Source of the DNA: JAGQWW01 sp041392845
Lineage (GTDB): Bacteria > Bacteroidota > Bacteroidia > Chitinophagales > Saprospiraceae
Direction: 5' to 3'
Length of the DNA: 64,000 nucleotides
NCBI GenBank assembly: GCA_041392845.1
Contig: JAWKLG010000015.1
Location: 110,362 to 174,361 of the forward strand
A program made the position numbers and the translations under genes. The notes under the pieces are model-generated. The model was not told the DNA's origin. It saw nothing but the letters and a program-made list of their open reading frames with translations, and did no database searches. Shown here piece by piece: positions 37,094 through 48,000 of the stretch (the first letter of the stretch is position 1; each line of letters opens with the position of its first letter).

Positions 37094-38017
37094 TTATTTT
37101 CCCGAACCGGGAGCTGGTTGGTCGTCTGTATTGCTTCCAAGCTTTTCAAGAAAATCTTTGGTTTCGAAAAGGCTGTTCAGCGTAATTAATTTTGAACTGG
37201 ATTCTAAACTTTGAGCGATGACCTGATAACCGGTTAAAATTAATTCTACTTCAGGAAAGTTACCGAGAAGCGTGTTTACAAAAGGCTGGAGATTATTATT
37301 GGAGAATGTTTCAGTTATGATACTGAAAATATAATCAGGCTTGGTAATCTTAACGGCATCAGCCAGATCACCTATTGAAAGTTCATTCCCTAAAAATATG
37401 GCTTTATGGCCCTGCTTTTTAATCAGAAATTGAATGAAAAGCATGGTCAATTCCTGCCTTTCCCCTTCAGGCAAAAAAAGTACAAATTTCTTTGCATTGA
37501 CATCTGTTGGAATTGGAAGATTTTCAATGGCTAAAATTGCCTTTTGCCTTATCAGGTGGGTAATAAAACTTTCCTGAACCGGAGCAATGGACCCGGTAAA
37601 CCACAATAAGTTCAGTTTGTCCAAAAATGGATAAACCACATCAATCATGGCTTTTTCAAAACCTACGTGGTCTATATGAGCCTTAATAATTCTATCAAAC
37701 TTGAATTCGTCCATTTCCACAACTGCAAGGGTCATGGCATCCAATTGAGTTGCAAACTGGTAGTTGACATCAGATATGGCTGCAACTTTTTCCTGAATTT
37801 GGTCCGGAGTCAGATCTGCTATTTTTGAGATCTTTAAACCATTTTTATTAAGGAGGGCGATGTTCATGACCTTTCTAAGGTCTTCATCATTGTAAAAACG
37901 AATATTGGTGGAAGTTCTTTTGGGTTCAATAATATTGTAGCGTTGCTCCCATACCCTTAAAGTATGTGCTTTAATTCCGGTTAATTTTTCCAGGTCTTTA
38001 ATGGAATAAACTGCCAC
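37094..38017 (-). CDS. MerR-family regulator with cobalamin-binding-like domain
   Basis: I chose a GTG start at 38017, giving MAVYSIKDLEKLTGIKAHT, the standard family start; the longer frame from 38074 adds 19 residues unlike it. The N-terminal MerR helix-turn-helix (about 1-70) includes LRVWEQRYNIIEPKRT. The rest resembles the helical and Rossmann parts of CarH/CarA light and B12 regulators. In the helical part, W..G........E is followed by Ser where CarH has the EH histidine (FTGSIAPVQESF). The B12 motif E.H..G reads ERQELT, so the cobalt-ligating His is absent. Cobalamin binding is therefore doubtful. Confidence 0.85.
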   Translation of the reverse strand: MAVYSIKDLEKLTGIKAHTLRVWEQRYNIIEPKRTSTNIRFYNDEDLRKVMNIALLNKNGLKISKIADLTPDQIQEKVAAISDVNYQFATQLDAMTLAVVEMDEFKFDRIIKAHIDHVGFEKAMIDVVYPFLDKLNLLWFTGSIAPVQESFITHLIRQKAILAIENLPIPTDVNAKKFVLFLPEGERQELTMLFIQFLIKKQGHKAIFLGNELSIGDLADAVKITKPDYIFSIITETFSNNNLQPFVNTLLGNFPEVELILTGYQVIAQSLESSSKLITLNSLFETKDFLEKLGSNTDDQPAPGSGK

Positions 38018-38492
38018 AAGAAATAATTTGTTCCCTACATTATTACAATGCGAGTCTAAAACAGGACAATCCAAAAATGGTTCAGGTTAACCATAATTTT
38101 AAATTGTAGAAACCCTTAGGACATTTTGGAATGTTATCACAAATTCAAATACAAAGATAAAAAATCAATTATTTTTAATCGTTTCTCCTTAAAAAAGGCA
38201 AGGAAGAGCATAATATTTGACTATTTCCGACATTTTAATGTAATTTTAGATTCATTCAAAAAAGCCAGAGGTTTGCTTTTCCAGTAGGAAGAGCAAACCT
38301 CTTATATTTTTCAAAATCTGTTAAAAATTTTTGAAGTATAAATTACGGATTAATATTTGAATAATATATTTAATATAATTCATAGACGTAAATGAAATTA
38401 CTTAAAATGGATTTAGCTTTTTACCTTTAGACCATAAAGGTGTAAAGACCCAAATTAGCTTGCTTAAAATCAATACCCACAATTCTCTGCAA
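38018..38492. other. Intergenic region with orphan 16-bp hairpin
   Basis: AT-rich gap of about 475 bp between the MerR gene and the first giant adhesin. Its main feature is a 16-bp stem (38267-38282 with 38287-38302, arm agaggtttgcttttcc, one G-T pair) with a 4-nt loop. T-rich stretches lie on both strands, so it could terminate transcription in either direction. It belongs to no visible gene. No credible ORF or consensus -7 box was seen, although TACCTTTA (about 38431-38438) is a near match before the adhesin gene. Confidence 0.5.
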
Positions 38493-41400
38493 ATGCTTAG
38501 AAGTTTACTTTTGACTGTATTTTTGACACTTTTGGTTTCTTCTTCTTATTCCCAACTTCCACCTCCTTGTGGAAGCGTAGGTGATGATCCACCAGGTTGT
38601 TTTATGTGTAGCCCGGTTTTAATAGGCAGCAATGCCGGTGCCACACCTGGAAATACACCCGGAAATTTTTGTGGTGTAATCCACAATAATGTTTGGATTA
38701 GCTTCCTTGCTTGTTCAACAAGTATTTCATTCACAGTTGTTCCCCAAAATTGCCAGAATGGTGAAGGGCTTCAGGCTGTTGTGACGGATATCAATCTTAA
38801 TCCGGTTTCTAATTGCTGTTCTCCACCTCCAAATATGGTTTCGTGTAATGTAACGGCTACTGGTCTAACGCCCGGTGATATTTATTATGTAATGATCGAT
38901 GGATCGACTGGAGATGTTTGTGATTTCATCCTTACTGCTACTGGCGGATTTTGTTTTGGACAGCCTGGTGTACCGGATATGATTACGGCAGATCCAAACA
39001 TTAGCCCTTTATGTCCTGGCACAGAAGTCACCTATACCGTTCCTACCATTGCAAATGCTTCTTTTTATGAATGGACCTTTCCACCTAATACCTCAATTGT
39101 CTCTGGTGCCGGAACCAATGAGGTAACAGTGGTATACAATGGACCAACAGCAGGAGTTGTTTGTGTAACAGGCCAAAACCCTTGTTTCACAGGGCCTCCA
39201 GGTTGTACGCCGGTCTTGGTTCAAAATATTCCACCAACTATTCTTCCTCCTGAATATCATTGTACAGAAGAATTTCCGATTCGAATTGGTTCCAGACTAT
39301 TTAACAATCCAGGAAGTCATACTGTGTTATTTGAATCAGCCGCAGGTTGTGACAGTATGGTTACTTATAATCTAATACAATATCCAAGGCTGCTGCGCAT
39401 TCTAAATGAGACCATTTGCCAGGGAGATTGCTTCCAGGTTGGTTCTCAATATTATTGTAATGAGGACGAATACCATATCGTATTACCTGATGCAGACCAA
39501 AATGGATGCGACAGTATGGTAACATTGAGGTTGAATGTTTTAACACCGGTAGCTGAAATAGCCAATCCTGGTCCTTTGCCTTGTACTTCAAATCCCAGCT
39601 TGACACTTGATGGCACTGCCTCAAGTAGTAATGCTACTTATCTATGGACTGCTCAAAATGGAGGAAATATTGTTTCAGGACAAGGAACTCCGACGGTAAA
39701 TGTAAATCGGGTTGGTCGCTATATACTAAGCGTAACAGTAAATGATGGATTTGGGCTAACCTGCACAGGTTTTGATACAGTCGATGTAATAAGGCAAGTT
39801 ATTCCACTTGATACCATTCAGTTTGCACTTGCACCGGTGGATATTTGTAAAGGTGCTCCTTCTACCTTCACCATCGCTCCGGTAAACGGAGCAACGTCTT
39901 ACACCTGGTCTGCAACACAAGGTGCTACTATTGGTGGTAACGGTACTTCAGTTACCATAAACTGGGATACTCTTACAAGCGGAACGGTTTGTGTCAATGC
40001 GCTAAATGCATGTGGCCAATCACCTGATACATGTTTAGATGTAACCATCCATGACCTTCCAATAAGTAATTTCTCTCTTCCTCCTTTAGTTTGCAGGGAT
40101 AGCATCGCAAGTATTTCTTACACAGGAAATGCACCCGATACCTCCTTATTCACTTGGAATTTCAATGGTGGTACCCCTTCTACTGTCACTGGACCTGGTC
40201 CGCATGAGATAACCTGGTCAAATTCAGGCCCTCGAAATATTACCCTACGTGTAGAAGATGAATTTTGTGAGTCGGAAACATCAACCGAAATGATTCAGGT
40301 AGAAAATCCCCTACCGCTGCCAAACATAAATTGCAATTCAGATCAAACGGAAATAACCTTTACCTGGGATCCGGTTCCCGGCGCAACTGATTATGACATA
40401 GTCTTAGATGGACAAAGCATCGGAAATCAGACAGATACCTTTTATTATGCAGGCAACCTTGTGCCAAATCAATTGGTAACCATATCAGTTTCTGCTAATG
40501 GATCTGCTGTTTGTGGCCCTTCTATCTCAACCCAACTTTGCCAGGCACAAAATTGCCCAACTGTAGATCTCAACATTGATCCGGTTGCAGATTTTTGTTT
40601 AGAAAGTAATCCCGGTGCAGTTCAGTTGAATTTCACCCAAACTGGTGGTGCAGGCAATGGCTCAGTAGTTTGGCAAGGACCCGGAACTTCTGTTAATGGC
40701 ATGTTTGATCCTAATACAGCCTCATTAGGTTCCAATACTGTCATGCTAAGCATAACCGAAGGAACCTGTGTGTTTACTGAAGATATTATCATCAATGTTT
40801 ATGAAGCTCCGACTGCCAATTTTACAGCAGATTCCATTATTTGTTTAGGTGAAGGTGCGATAATTAATTATACCGGAAATGGTTCGAATAACAGCACCTT
40901 TAATTGGAACTTTGATGGAGGAAATATTATCAGTGGCTCCAACCAGGGACCGATAGAAGTCAGTTGGAATACTCCTGGAACCCATATCATTGAACTAGAT
41001 GTGACTGAAAACAATTGTCCTTCAGGCCTCAATACCAGAAATGTAATCGTTGAAGATTCCCTGGAAACTCCACTGGTAACTTGTCAACCCTCAACAAACG
41101 GTGTAACATTCTCATGGCCCAATGTTCCAGGAGCTGATAATTATCAGGTAAACCTTATTTATGGTCAAGCCGGAACTCTGAATGGAAACGCCTACACCAT
41201 CAACGGATTAAACCCAAATGATACTATTACCATTGAGGTGATTGCAACCGGTCAAAACCCATGTGGTCCATCTGCAACGCTGGCAACTTGTATAGCCGAA
41301 GAATGTCCTCCAATTTCATTGGACGTAGACCCTATCAATCCGATATGTGATAATGGTAATGCCCAAATAGTTAATTTATCTGCTATTGTAAACGGAGGTT

Positions 41401-44400
41401 CAGGAACGGGAACTTTTACATGGACAGGGCCTGGAGTTCAGCCAAATGGAACTTTTGATCCCAATGCACCCTCTGTCAATCCTCCTTCTGCCAACATCAG
41501 ACTTGTTTATGAAGATGGAAATTGTTTGTATGATACTTTAGAAACTGTTTCTATTATTCCACAACCTTCCAATTCATTTACAACAGATGCAAGAATTTGT
41601 GTAAGGGATACATTGAATGTAGAATACACAGGTTCTGCAAGTACCGGCGCTACTTATATGTGGGATTTTGGAAATGGAACTGCTCCAAATGGTACCGGAA
41701 TTGGAAACTTTGGTGTAGTCTTCCCAAATGCAGGGTCTCACCAAATAAGCCTCCAGGTAGAGGAAAACAATTGTGCCTCCGAAATTGATACCTTAACTGT
41801 TCAAGTCGATCCAATTTTGTCAGCTCCGATGATTACCTGCACCAGCAATTCTAATGGTGTAGAATTTAATTGGATGGCTGTTAACGGAGCAGATTATTAT
41901 GATGTAAATGTTTTGACTAGCCACTCCGGAAGCATGGCAGGTAATTCCTATACCGTAAACGGGTTGGTTCCGACAGAACAGGTTACCATTGAAGTGGTAG
42001 CAAATGGCCAAACTTTGTGTGGACCAAGCAGAGATACTTTAACCTGTGAAGCACAAGATTGTCCTGACGATGTTAATTTAATAATGTCGCAAATAGGTGA
42101 TATTTGTTTAAATGCAAATTTACCCCCTGTAAACCTTGCTGACAGCTTACAAATTACCGGAAGTTTAAACAATCCAAATATTACATGGGAAGGTGACCTC
42201 GGTTCTACCTACTTAACTCCAGGAGGATTGTTTTATCCTTACAATGCAGCTTTTGGTGCTAATCAAGTAAGAGTTATAGTAGAAGAAAACGGATGTAGTT
42301 TTTCTCAAAATATGGTCATCAATGTTTATCCGTTACCGTTAAGTGGATTCCAGACTCCCGGACCAACTTGCGCCAATAACCTGGCAGAGATAAATGCACT
42401 TTATGTAAGTCCTAACGCTAGCTATACCTGGGACTTTGGAAATGGAACTCTTGTCTCCGGGTCAGGAGCAGGTCCTCTTCTCGTTGACTATTCCGGATAT
42501 GAAGGTGTGGATACGGTTTCTTTGACTGTTGAGGAAAATGGATGTTCTTCGGATGCAACAGAAGGATTTATTTCAATTCAAAATCCTCTTGCTCCACCGA
42601 ATATCAATTGCGACGCAAGTTTGAATGAGATTACCTTCTCATGGGATCCCGTTCCGGGTGCAGGTGCTTATCAAATTGACATTGATTACCAACCACCAGG
42701 ATCTACGATAACGGGACAAAGTGATTTTGATATTACTTTCTCCAATCTTATGCAAGGTGATTCAGTAACCATTACCGTTACTGTTATTGATACCTCAGGT
42801 GTATGTGACCCTGCCTCTGCAACCATCACATGCTATGCACTTGATTGTCCGCCAATCACCGTAAGTATAGATGAAGTTAGAGATACCTGTATGGTTGCTG
42901 GGACTCCTTTCCCTATTCAATTAAATGCAGTCATTAGAAATGGAACAGGATCCGGAACTGGTACCTGGATGGGTAACAGGGTAAATTCAAGTGGAATTTT
43001 CTCCCCTATTCAACCGGGTGTCTACAATGTCAGTTATCAATACATAGAAGATGGATGCCCTTTCAATGCATCCCGTACCATTACAATGTATGAGATTCCT
43101 TCGTCGATGTTTACTGCAACCCAACCAATTTGCTTGGATGATTTTTCAACTGTGAATTATACCGGCACTCAAATGCCTGGTGCAAATTATACATGGAATT
43201 TCAACGGTGGTACTCCTGCCAATGTAATGGGACCTGGTCCTCACCAAATACAATGGCCATCATCAGGTGCTTACACCTTAACACTATCAGTCGAAGCCAA
43301 TGGATGTGTATCAACTTTGAGTTCAAATGATGTCATGGTAGATGAACCGTTAGATGTGCCGGTAATCGATTGTAATCCGACTACAAACTCAATTGAGTTT
43401 TGTTGGACTCCCGATCCAATTGCTTCCAACTATACTGTTAGTGTTTCAGGTGGATTTTCTGGTGTTCGAAATGGTGATTGTTATACAATTTCAAACCTGC
43501 CGCCAGACACAGAAGTAATTTTCACTCTAACAGGAGTGAGTGGAAGTGCTTGTGAGGATGTAATTGTAATGGATACTTGTTCTACCCTACCCTGTCCAAA
43601 TATTACCTTAACTCCGGCTCAGGTTGAAGACATCTGTTTATCAGGAAGCTATCCAATTATTGATTTAAACGATTCCCTAACCATAAATCCTGCTGGAAAC
43701 GGTATGGTAGTTTGGTCAGGAAATGGCGTACAAGCAGACGGGTCATTTGATCCGGAAACCAACGGAGAAGGAAATTATACCGTAACAGCAACTTACATTG
43801 AATCAGGTTGTCAATACACAACCAATTTCAATATCAATGTTAATGACCCTCCTATAGCAGATGCCGGTGAAGACCAGATTTTAACTTGCATTGACACCAT
43901 AGCCGAATTGGGTGACATCGTAAATACGGGGAATGATCCTGGTGTTCAATTTACCTGGTCCGGTGGTGTTGTAAACAATAATTCGGCCGGGCAAACCACT
44001 ACTATACAGGCAGGCATTTATACTTTATTGGCTGTTGACCCGAGCACTGGATGTAGTACAACTGACGAGGTGGAGATCACTGTTAATCAGGATCCACCTG
44101 TTCTTAATATTTCAACTTCTGATGTAGCCTGTGCCGGTGAGACCAATGGCTCCATCTCGGTAGAATCTGTTTCCAGTGGTACTCCACCCTATTCTTTTAG
44201 TTTAAATGGTGGTTCCAGTACTACAGACCGAGATTTCAACAATTTGCCAGCTGGCGATTATGAGCTAAGAGTTGTTGACCAAAATGGCTGTGAAGATGTG
44301 GTCAACACAACTATCTCGTCACCATCTCCATTAACGGTATCCATTAGCTTGTCTGCTACAGCCACTCCTGTACCCTTGGGTGATAGTATCCAATTAAGGG

Positions 44401-44894
44401 CGGTTTTAAACGTAGGTCCTAATCAAATTCAGTCAATAGTGTGGGAGCCAGGTAATCTACCCGTTTGTGATACACCTAATATCCAAAACTGTTTGAGTTT
44501 CTTTACCACACCGAGTGGAACAACCTTATACCGGGTATCAGTCACAGATATCAACGGATGTATTGTCACTGCTGAATTATTGGTTCAGGTAGAAAAGATA
44601 CGACCGGTATATATTCCATCTGCGTTTTCTCCAACTGATGATGATGGAATCAATGACTTATTCCTGATTTATGGTGGCCCTCAAATCAGTAAAGTCAAAT
44701 CGTTTTTAATATTTGACCGTTGGGGCAACCTTATCCATGAGTATTATAATTTCGATCCTTCTGACCAAAGACACGGTTGGGATGGAACTTACAAAGGAAA
44801 AGAAATGAACTCCAATGTATATGTATTTTTCGCCGAAATTGAATTTTTAGATGGCGAAGTCGAAATATATAAGGGAGATGTGACTTTAAAATAA
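38493..44894 (+). CDS. Giant modular surface adhesin with SprB repeat and gliding-motility-type (CHU_C) C-terminal domain
   Basis: Started at the ATG at 38493 (the frame opens with a TTG at 38460), giving 2133 residues with a signal peptide (MLRSLLLTVF to SYSQ). The N-terminal module (about 25-165) has DDPPGCFMC, NNVWISFLA and ATGLTPGDIYYVMIDG. Ig/PKD-like domains follow to about 520. Five composite units of about 250 residues (about 525-1790) each join a PKD-like domain (WNFNGGTP), a fibronectin-III-like domain (FSWDPVPGA..Y) and a beta domain (CPPI, then WTGPGV). Then come a PKD-like ADAGEDQ module, one SprB repeat (ACAGETNGSISV, GTPPYSFSLNGG) and a T9SS type B/CHU_C tail (KIRPVYIPSAFSP, FDRWGN, WDGTYKGK). 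SprB of Flavobacterium is a mobile gliding adhesin; a comparable role here is inference. Confidence 0.88.
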   Translation: MLRSLLLTVFLTLLVSSSYSQLPPPCGSVGDDPPGCFMCSPVLIGSNAGATPGNTPGNFCGVIHNNVWISFLACSTSISFTVVPQNCQNGEGLQAVVTDINLNPVSNCCSPPPNMVSCNVTATGLTPGDIYYVMIDGSTGDVCDFILTATGGFCFGQPGVPDMITADPNISPLCPGTEVTYTVPTIANASFYEWTFPPNTSIVSGAGTNEVTVVYNGPTAGVVCVTGQNPCFTGPPGCTPVLVQNIPPTILPPEYHCTEEFPIRIGSRLFNNPGSHTVLFESAAGCDSMVTYNLIQYPRLLRILNETICQGDCFQVGSQYYCNEDEYHIVLPDADQNGCDSMVTLRLNVLTPVAEIANPGPLPCTSNPSLTLDGTASSSNATYLWTAQNGGNIVSGQGTPTVNVNRVGRYILSVTVNDGFGLTCTGFDTVDVIRQVIPLDTIQFALAPVDICKGAPSTFTIAPVNGATSYTWSATQGATIGGNGTSVTINWDTLTSGTVCVNALNACGQSPDTCLDVTIHDLPISNFSLPPLVCRDSIASISYTGNAPDTSLFTWNFNGGTPSTVTGPGPHEITWSNSGPRNITLRVEDEFCESETSTEMIQVENPLPLPNINCNSDQTEITFTWDPVPGATDYDIVLDGQSIGNQTDTFYYAGNLVPNQLVTISVSANGSAVCGPSISTQLCQAQNCPTVDLNIDPVADFCLESNPGAVQLNFTQTGGAGNGSVVWQGPGTSVNGMFDPNTASLGSNTVMLSITEGTCVFTEDIIINVYEAPTANFTADSIICLGEGAIINYTGNGSNNSTFNWNFDGGNIISGSNQGPIEVSWNTPGTHIIELDVTENNCPSGLNTRNVIVEDSLETPLVTCQPSTNGVTFSWPNVPGADNYQVNLIYGQAGTLNGNAYTINGLNPNDTITIEVIATGQNPCGPSATLATCIAEECPPISLDVDPINPICDNGNAQIVNLSAIVNGGSGTGTFTWTGPGVQPNGTFDPNAPSVNPPSANIRLVYEDGNCLYDTLETVSIIPQPSNSFTTDARICVRDTLNVEYTGSASTGATYMWDFGNGTAPNGTGIGNFGVVFPNAGSHQISLQVEENNCASEIDTLTVQVDPILSAPMITCTSNSNGVEFNWMAVNGADYYDVNVLTSHSGSMAGNSYTVNGLVPTEQVTIEVVANGQTLCGPSRDTLTCEAQDCPDDVNLIMSQIGDICLNANLPPVNLADSLQITGSLNNPNITWEGDLGSTYLTPGGLFYPYNAAFGANQVRVIVEENGCSFSQNMVINVYPLPLSGFQTPGPTCANNLAEINALYVSPNASYTWDFGNGTLVSGSGAGPLLVDYSGYEGVDTVSLTVEENGCSSDATEGFISIQNPLAPPNINCDASLNEITFSWDPVPGAGAYQIDIDYQPPGSTITGQSDFDITFSNLMQGDSVTITVTVIDTSGVCDPASATITCYALDCPPITVSIDEVRDTCMVAGTPFPIQLNAVIRNGTGSGTGTWMGNRVNSSGIFSPIQPGVYNVSYQYIEDGCPFNASRTITMYEIPSSMFTATQPICLDDFSTVNYTGTQMPGANYTWNFNGGTPANVMGPGPHQIQWPSSGAYTLTLSVEANGCVSTLSSNDVMVDEPLDVPVIDCNPTTNSIEFCWTPDPIASNYTVSVSGGFSGVRNGDCYTISNLPPDTEVIFTLTGVSGSACEDVIVMDTCSTLPCPNITLTPAQVEDICLSGSYPIIDLNDSLTINPAGNGMVVWSGNGVQADGSFDPETNGEGNYTVTATYIESGCQYTTNFNINVNDPPIADAGEDQILTCIDTIAELGDIVNTGNDPGVQFTWSGGVVNNNSAGQTTTIQAGIYTLLAVDPSTGCSTTDEVEITVNQDPPVLNISTSDVACAGETNGSISVESVSSGTPPYSFSLNGGSSTTDRDFNNLPAGDYELRVVDQNGCEDVVNTTISSPSPLTVSISLSATATPVPLGDSIQLRAVLNVGPNQIQSIVWEPGNLPVCDTPNIQNCLSFFTTPSGTTLYRVSVTDINGCIVTAELLVQVEKIRPVYIPSAFSPTDDDGINDLFLIYGGPQISKVKSFLIFDRWGNLIHEYYNFDPSDQRHGWDGTYKGKEMNSNVYVFFAEIEFLDGEVEIYKGDVTLK
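40067..43860 (+). repeat. Five tandem composite units of about 250 codons
   Basis: Unit starts lie near 40067, 40816, 41574, 42348 and 43108, with the array ending near 43860 (spacing 749-774 nt). Each begins with a Phe or nearby residue eight or so before an IC/VC/TC motif, contains W.F.(G/N)G and CGP...C.A..CP, and ends in a V/I-N-V-x-x-x-P strand. Protein similarity is clear while nucleotide identity is only moderate, which points to old duplication. Confidence 0.85.
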
Positions 44895-44912
44895 TAGATT
44901 CTACTGCATTAT

Positions 44913-44957
44913 AAAGCCGCTTTTGATGTTTAATTCGTCAAAAGCGGCTTTTTTATT
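44913..44957 (+). terminator. Terminator of the first giant adhesin gene
   Basis: A perfect 14-bp stem (44913-44926 with 44938-44951, core gccgcttttga) is followed by a T tract, 18 nt after the stop codon. Confidence 0.9.
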
Positions 44958-45060
44958 GCCCAAAATTTTTCAACACCCTTTCCAATTGTTATTTTAGCCA
45001 GTCACGAATTTTAATCATTTTTTATTGATTATTTAACACCTTACTGTTCAAAGTTTAATT

Positions 45061-48000
45061 ATGAAAAAACTTTTACCTCTGATGTTGTTATTTCTGTTTA
45101 CAGGAATAATACTACAAGCCCAAACTGAACCTTGCGGAGAGGCCGGAGATGAGCCTCCAGGATGTTTGATGTGTGGTCCGGTATATATAGGATCTACCGC
45201 TCCTTACACGCCTGGTACTCCTGGTCCTTCTTTCCCATGTGGTTCTATTGAAAACAACCAATGGATAGCCGTAATTGCCGGTTCGACAAATATTAGCGCA
45301 ACGATTTTGGCTAGTAATTGCCAAAACGGACAGGAGTGTTCAGCTTTTAATTTATGATACCAACCAAATCCGGTTTCCAACTGCTTTAGTAGTGGTGGAA
45401 ACAACCTGTTCCAGGAAACGTTTCAGCAACCGGATTGACTCCGGGTGAAGTATACTGGATTATGATCGACGGTTTTGCAGGTGATATCTGTGATATTACC
45501 CTAACCGTTACAGGTGGTCAAAATGTCGGACCTCCGGATCCTCGGGCCCATCATGATGAACCCGAACATTATGCCGGTTTGTCCTGGTGCCATCGCAAAT
45601 TTCTTTGTTGACCCGGTATTCGGAGCTTCTTATTGTGAGTGGGTAGTGTCAGGTCCTGCAACAATTCTTGGACCAGACGATGAAAGCGCATCTCTCAGAT
45701 TACTGCTTAGAAGTTTACGGCCCTGGAGCTGTTACCATTTGTGTAACCCCGAACAATACTTGTTTTCCTGGAGCACCTACCTGTACAGTTGTAACCGTTT
45801 TCACCTGTTCCTCCGACAATTTTGCCTCCTGAGTTTATTTGTGAAAAATGATTTTCCAAAAGTTCTCAATTGATGGAATCAATTTAACCAGGCTGGAAGT
45901 TATACCATCACTTATCAAACTGCCTTAGGATGCGATAGTCTGGTTACTTATAATCTTTTTAACATTGTAGTACCTCCAACAAGTGTGGGGCCATTAACCT
46001 TCTGCCCAGAAGATTTTCCTGTAGAAGTAGATGGTAACATTTTTACCAATCCAGGACCTCAATCCCGTACTTTTAGCAATGCACAAGGTTGTGATAGTAT
46101 GGTTACTTACATTCTTTTGGCGATACCCAGACCTCCATTTGTTATCGACACCGTTTTATGTGCAGGAGAATGTATAGATATTGGTCCATTTAATACCTTC
46201 TGCGACCCCGGAGATTATGAAGTTAGAATTGAAGATGCTGATGTTGATGGGTGTGACAGTGTTGTAAGGCTATTCCTCGATTATATAGATGTGCAGGCAA
46301 ATATTGCCATCCCCCAACCACTTGGATGTGGTCAAAACCCTACAACGGTTCTAGACGGTAGTGGTTCTTCATCTGGTCCAAACGTAAGTTACGAATGGGT
46401 AACTTCCAATGGTGGAGTTTTGATCGGCCCGACCAACAGGAAATATGGCCTACTGCAGGTGCTGCAGGTGATTATACCTTGACCGTTACCATGGTAACCA
46501 ATGGTAAAACATGTACCATTTCAGAAACAACTACAGTTGTAAATGATGCCAATGTTCCGCCTGCTCCTACATTCCTGGCTGGTCCATTAATGGTATGTGA
46601 AGGAGATACTGCAACTTATACAATAGCCAATATACCTAGTGTAACAGGTTATACCTGGACAGTACCTCCGCCAGCAACTTTCTCTGGATCTGGTACTTCC
46701 ATTCAGGTTGCCTGGAATGGATCCGGAAATACTCAGGTTTGTGTTACAGCAGATAATGATTGTGGTTCTTCTCCCCAAACATGTTTGAATATTACGGTTA
46801 ACCAGATACCAACGGCTGACTTTACTTTTGATTCACCGATTTGTGTGACCGATTCTTCTACCATTACTTATACCGGCAATGCTAATCCAAATGCCAATTA
46901 TCAATGGTCATTTAATGGCGGTACTCCTTCCATGGTTACAGGTCCTGGCCCTCACGAAATCAGATGGGCAACTACAGGTACAAAAAATGTAACCCTGGTA
47001 GTTGAAGAAAATGGCTGTGTATCAGAAATGAATACCCAACAGGTAATAGTACAAGGTCCACTTCCTGCTCCGGTCATCAATTGCAGTCCAACTATTAACA
47101 GTGTAACCTTTAATTGGAATGCTGTACCAGGTGCAGACAGTTATGATGTAATAATTAATGGTGGTGCACCTGTTAATCAGACCAATACCAGTTTCTCTGT
47201 GACAGGTTTGGCTCCAAATGACATTGTAACTATTACAGTGATTGCAATCGGAACCACGGCTTGTGGTCCAAGCATGTCCTCTTCCGATTGTCAAGCTCAA
47301 AATTGTCCACAAATCACTTTGGATATTGATCCTGTAATGGATATTTGTCGCGATGCGAATACAACACCTATCAATCTAGGCTACCAAATTGCAGGTGACG
47401 ATGGTTCCGGAACTTTCACCTGGGGAGGCCCGGGAGTTGATGCCAACGGTGTTTTTGATCCAAATGCAGCAAATTTGGGAAGCAACACCATTACCTTAAA
47501 TTATCAGGAAGGTAATTGTTCTTATAATGCTTCTATTACCATTGTTGTAAATGAAGCACCAACCAATGACTTTACCGTTGAATCACCCATCTGTGAGACA
47601 GACGTAAGTAATATCGTTTACACTGGAAATGCATCTTCTAATGCAACCTTCACCTGGGACTTTGACGGTGGAACCATCACCAATGGAGCAAGCAATGAAG
47701 GTCCTTATGAAATCATGTGGTCTTCGACCGGCACAAAGAATATTAGTTTGATAGTTGAAGAAAACGGCTGTGCTCTTCCTGCAAACCAACAAACTGTTCA
47801 GGTAGATGTACAATTGACACCTCCCGTTATTAGTTGTCAATCAACAACCAATACAGTAGATTTAACCTGGACTACCGATCCAAATGCAACCAACGTAACT
47901 GTAAACGTGCTTTCGGGATCTACCGGGACACAAAATGGCAACAACTATAATGTAAGTGGTCTGGTACCCGGAGATTCTACAGTATTGGAGGTAGTTACCA

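Noticed and set aside
40067..43860. CRISPR or DNA satellite array
   Set aside because: The periodicity of about 750 nt is coding, with protein-level rather than nucleotide-level repetition and no spacers.
45340..46445. Programmed ribosomal frameshifting in the second giant gene
   Set aside because: Too many shifts in a short stretch, with no repeated slippery motif and no stimulatory structure pattern.
45514..46482. Open frames at 45514-45873 and 45985-46482 as separate small genes
   Set aside because: Their translations are consecutive pieces of the adhesin paralogue in different frames and lack signal peptides or own starts; they are fragments of the disrupted gene.
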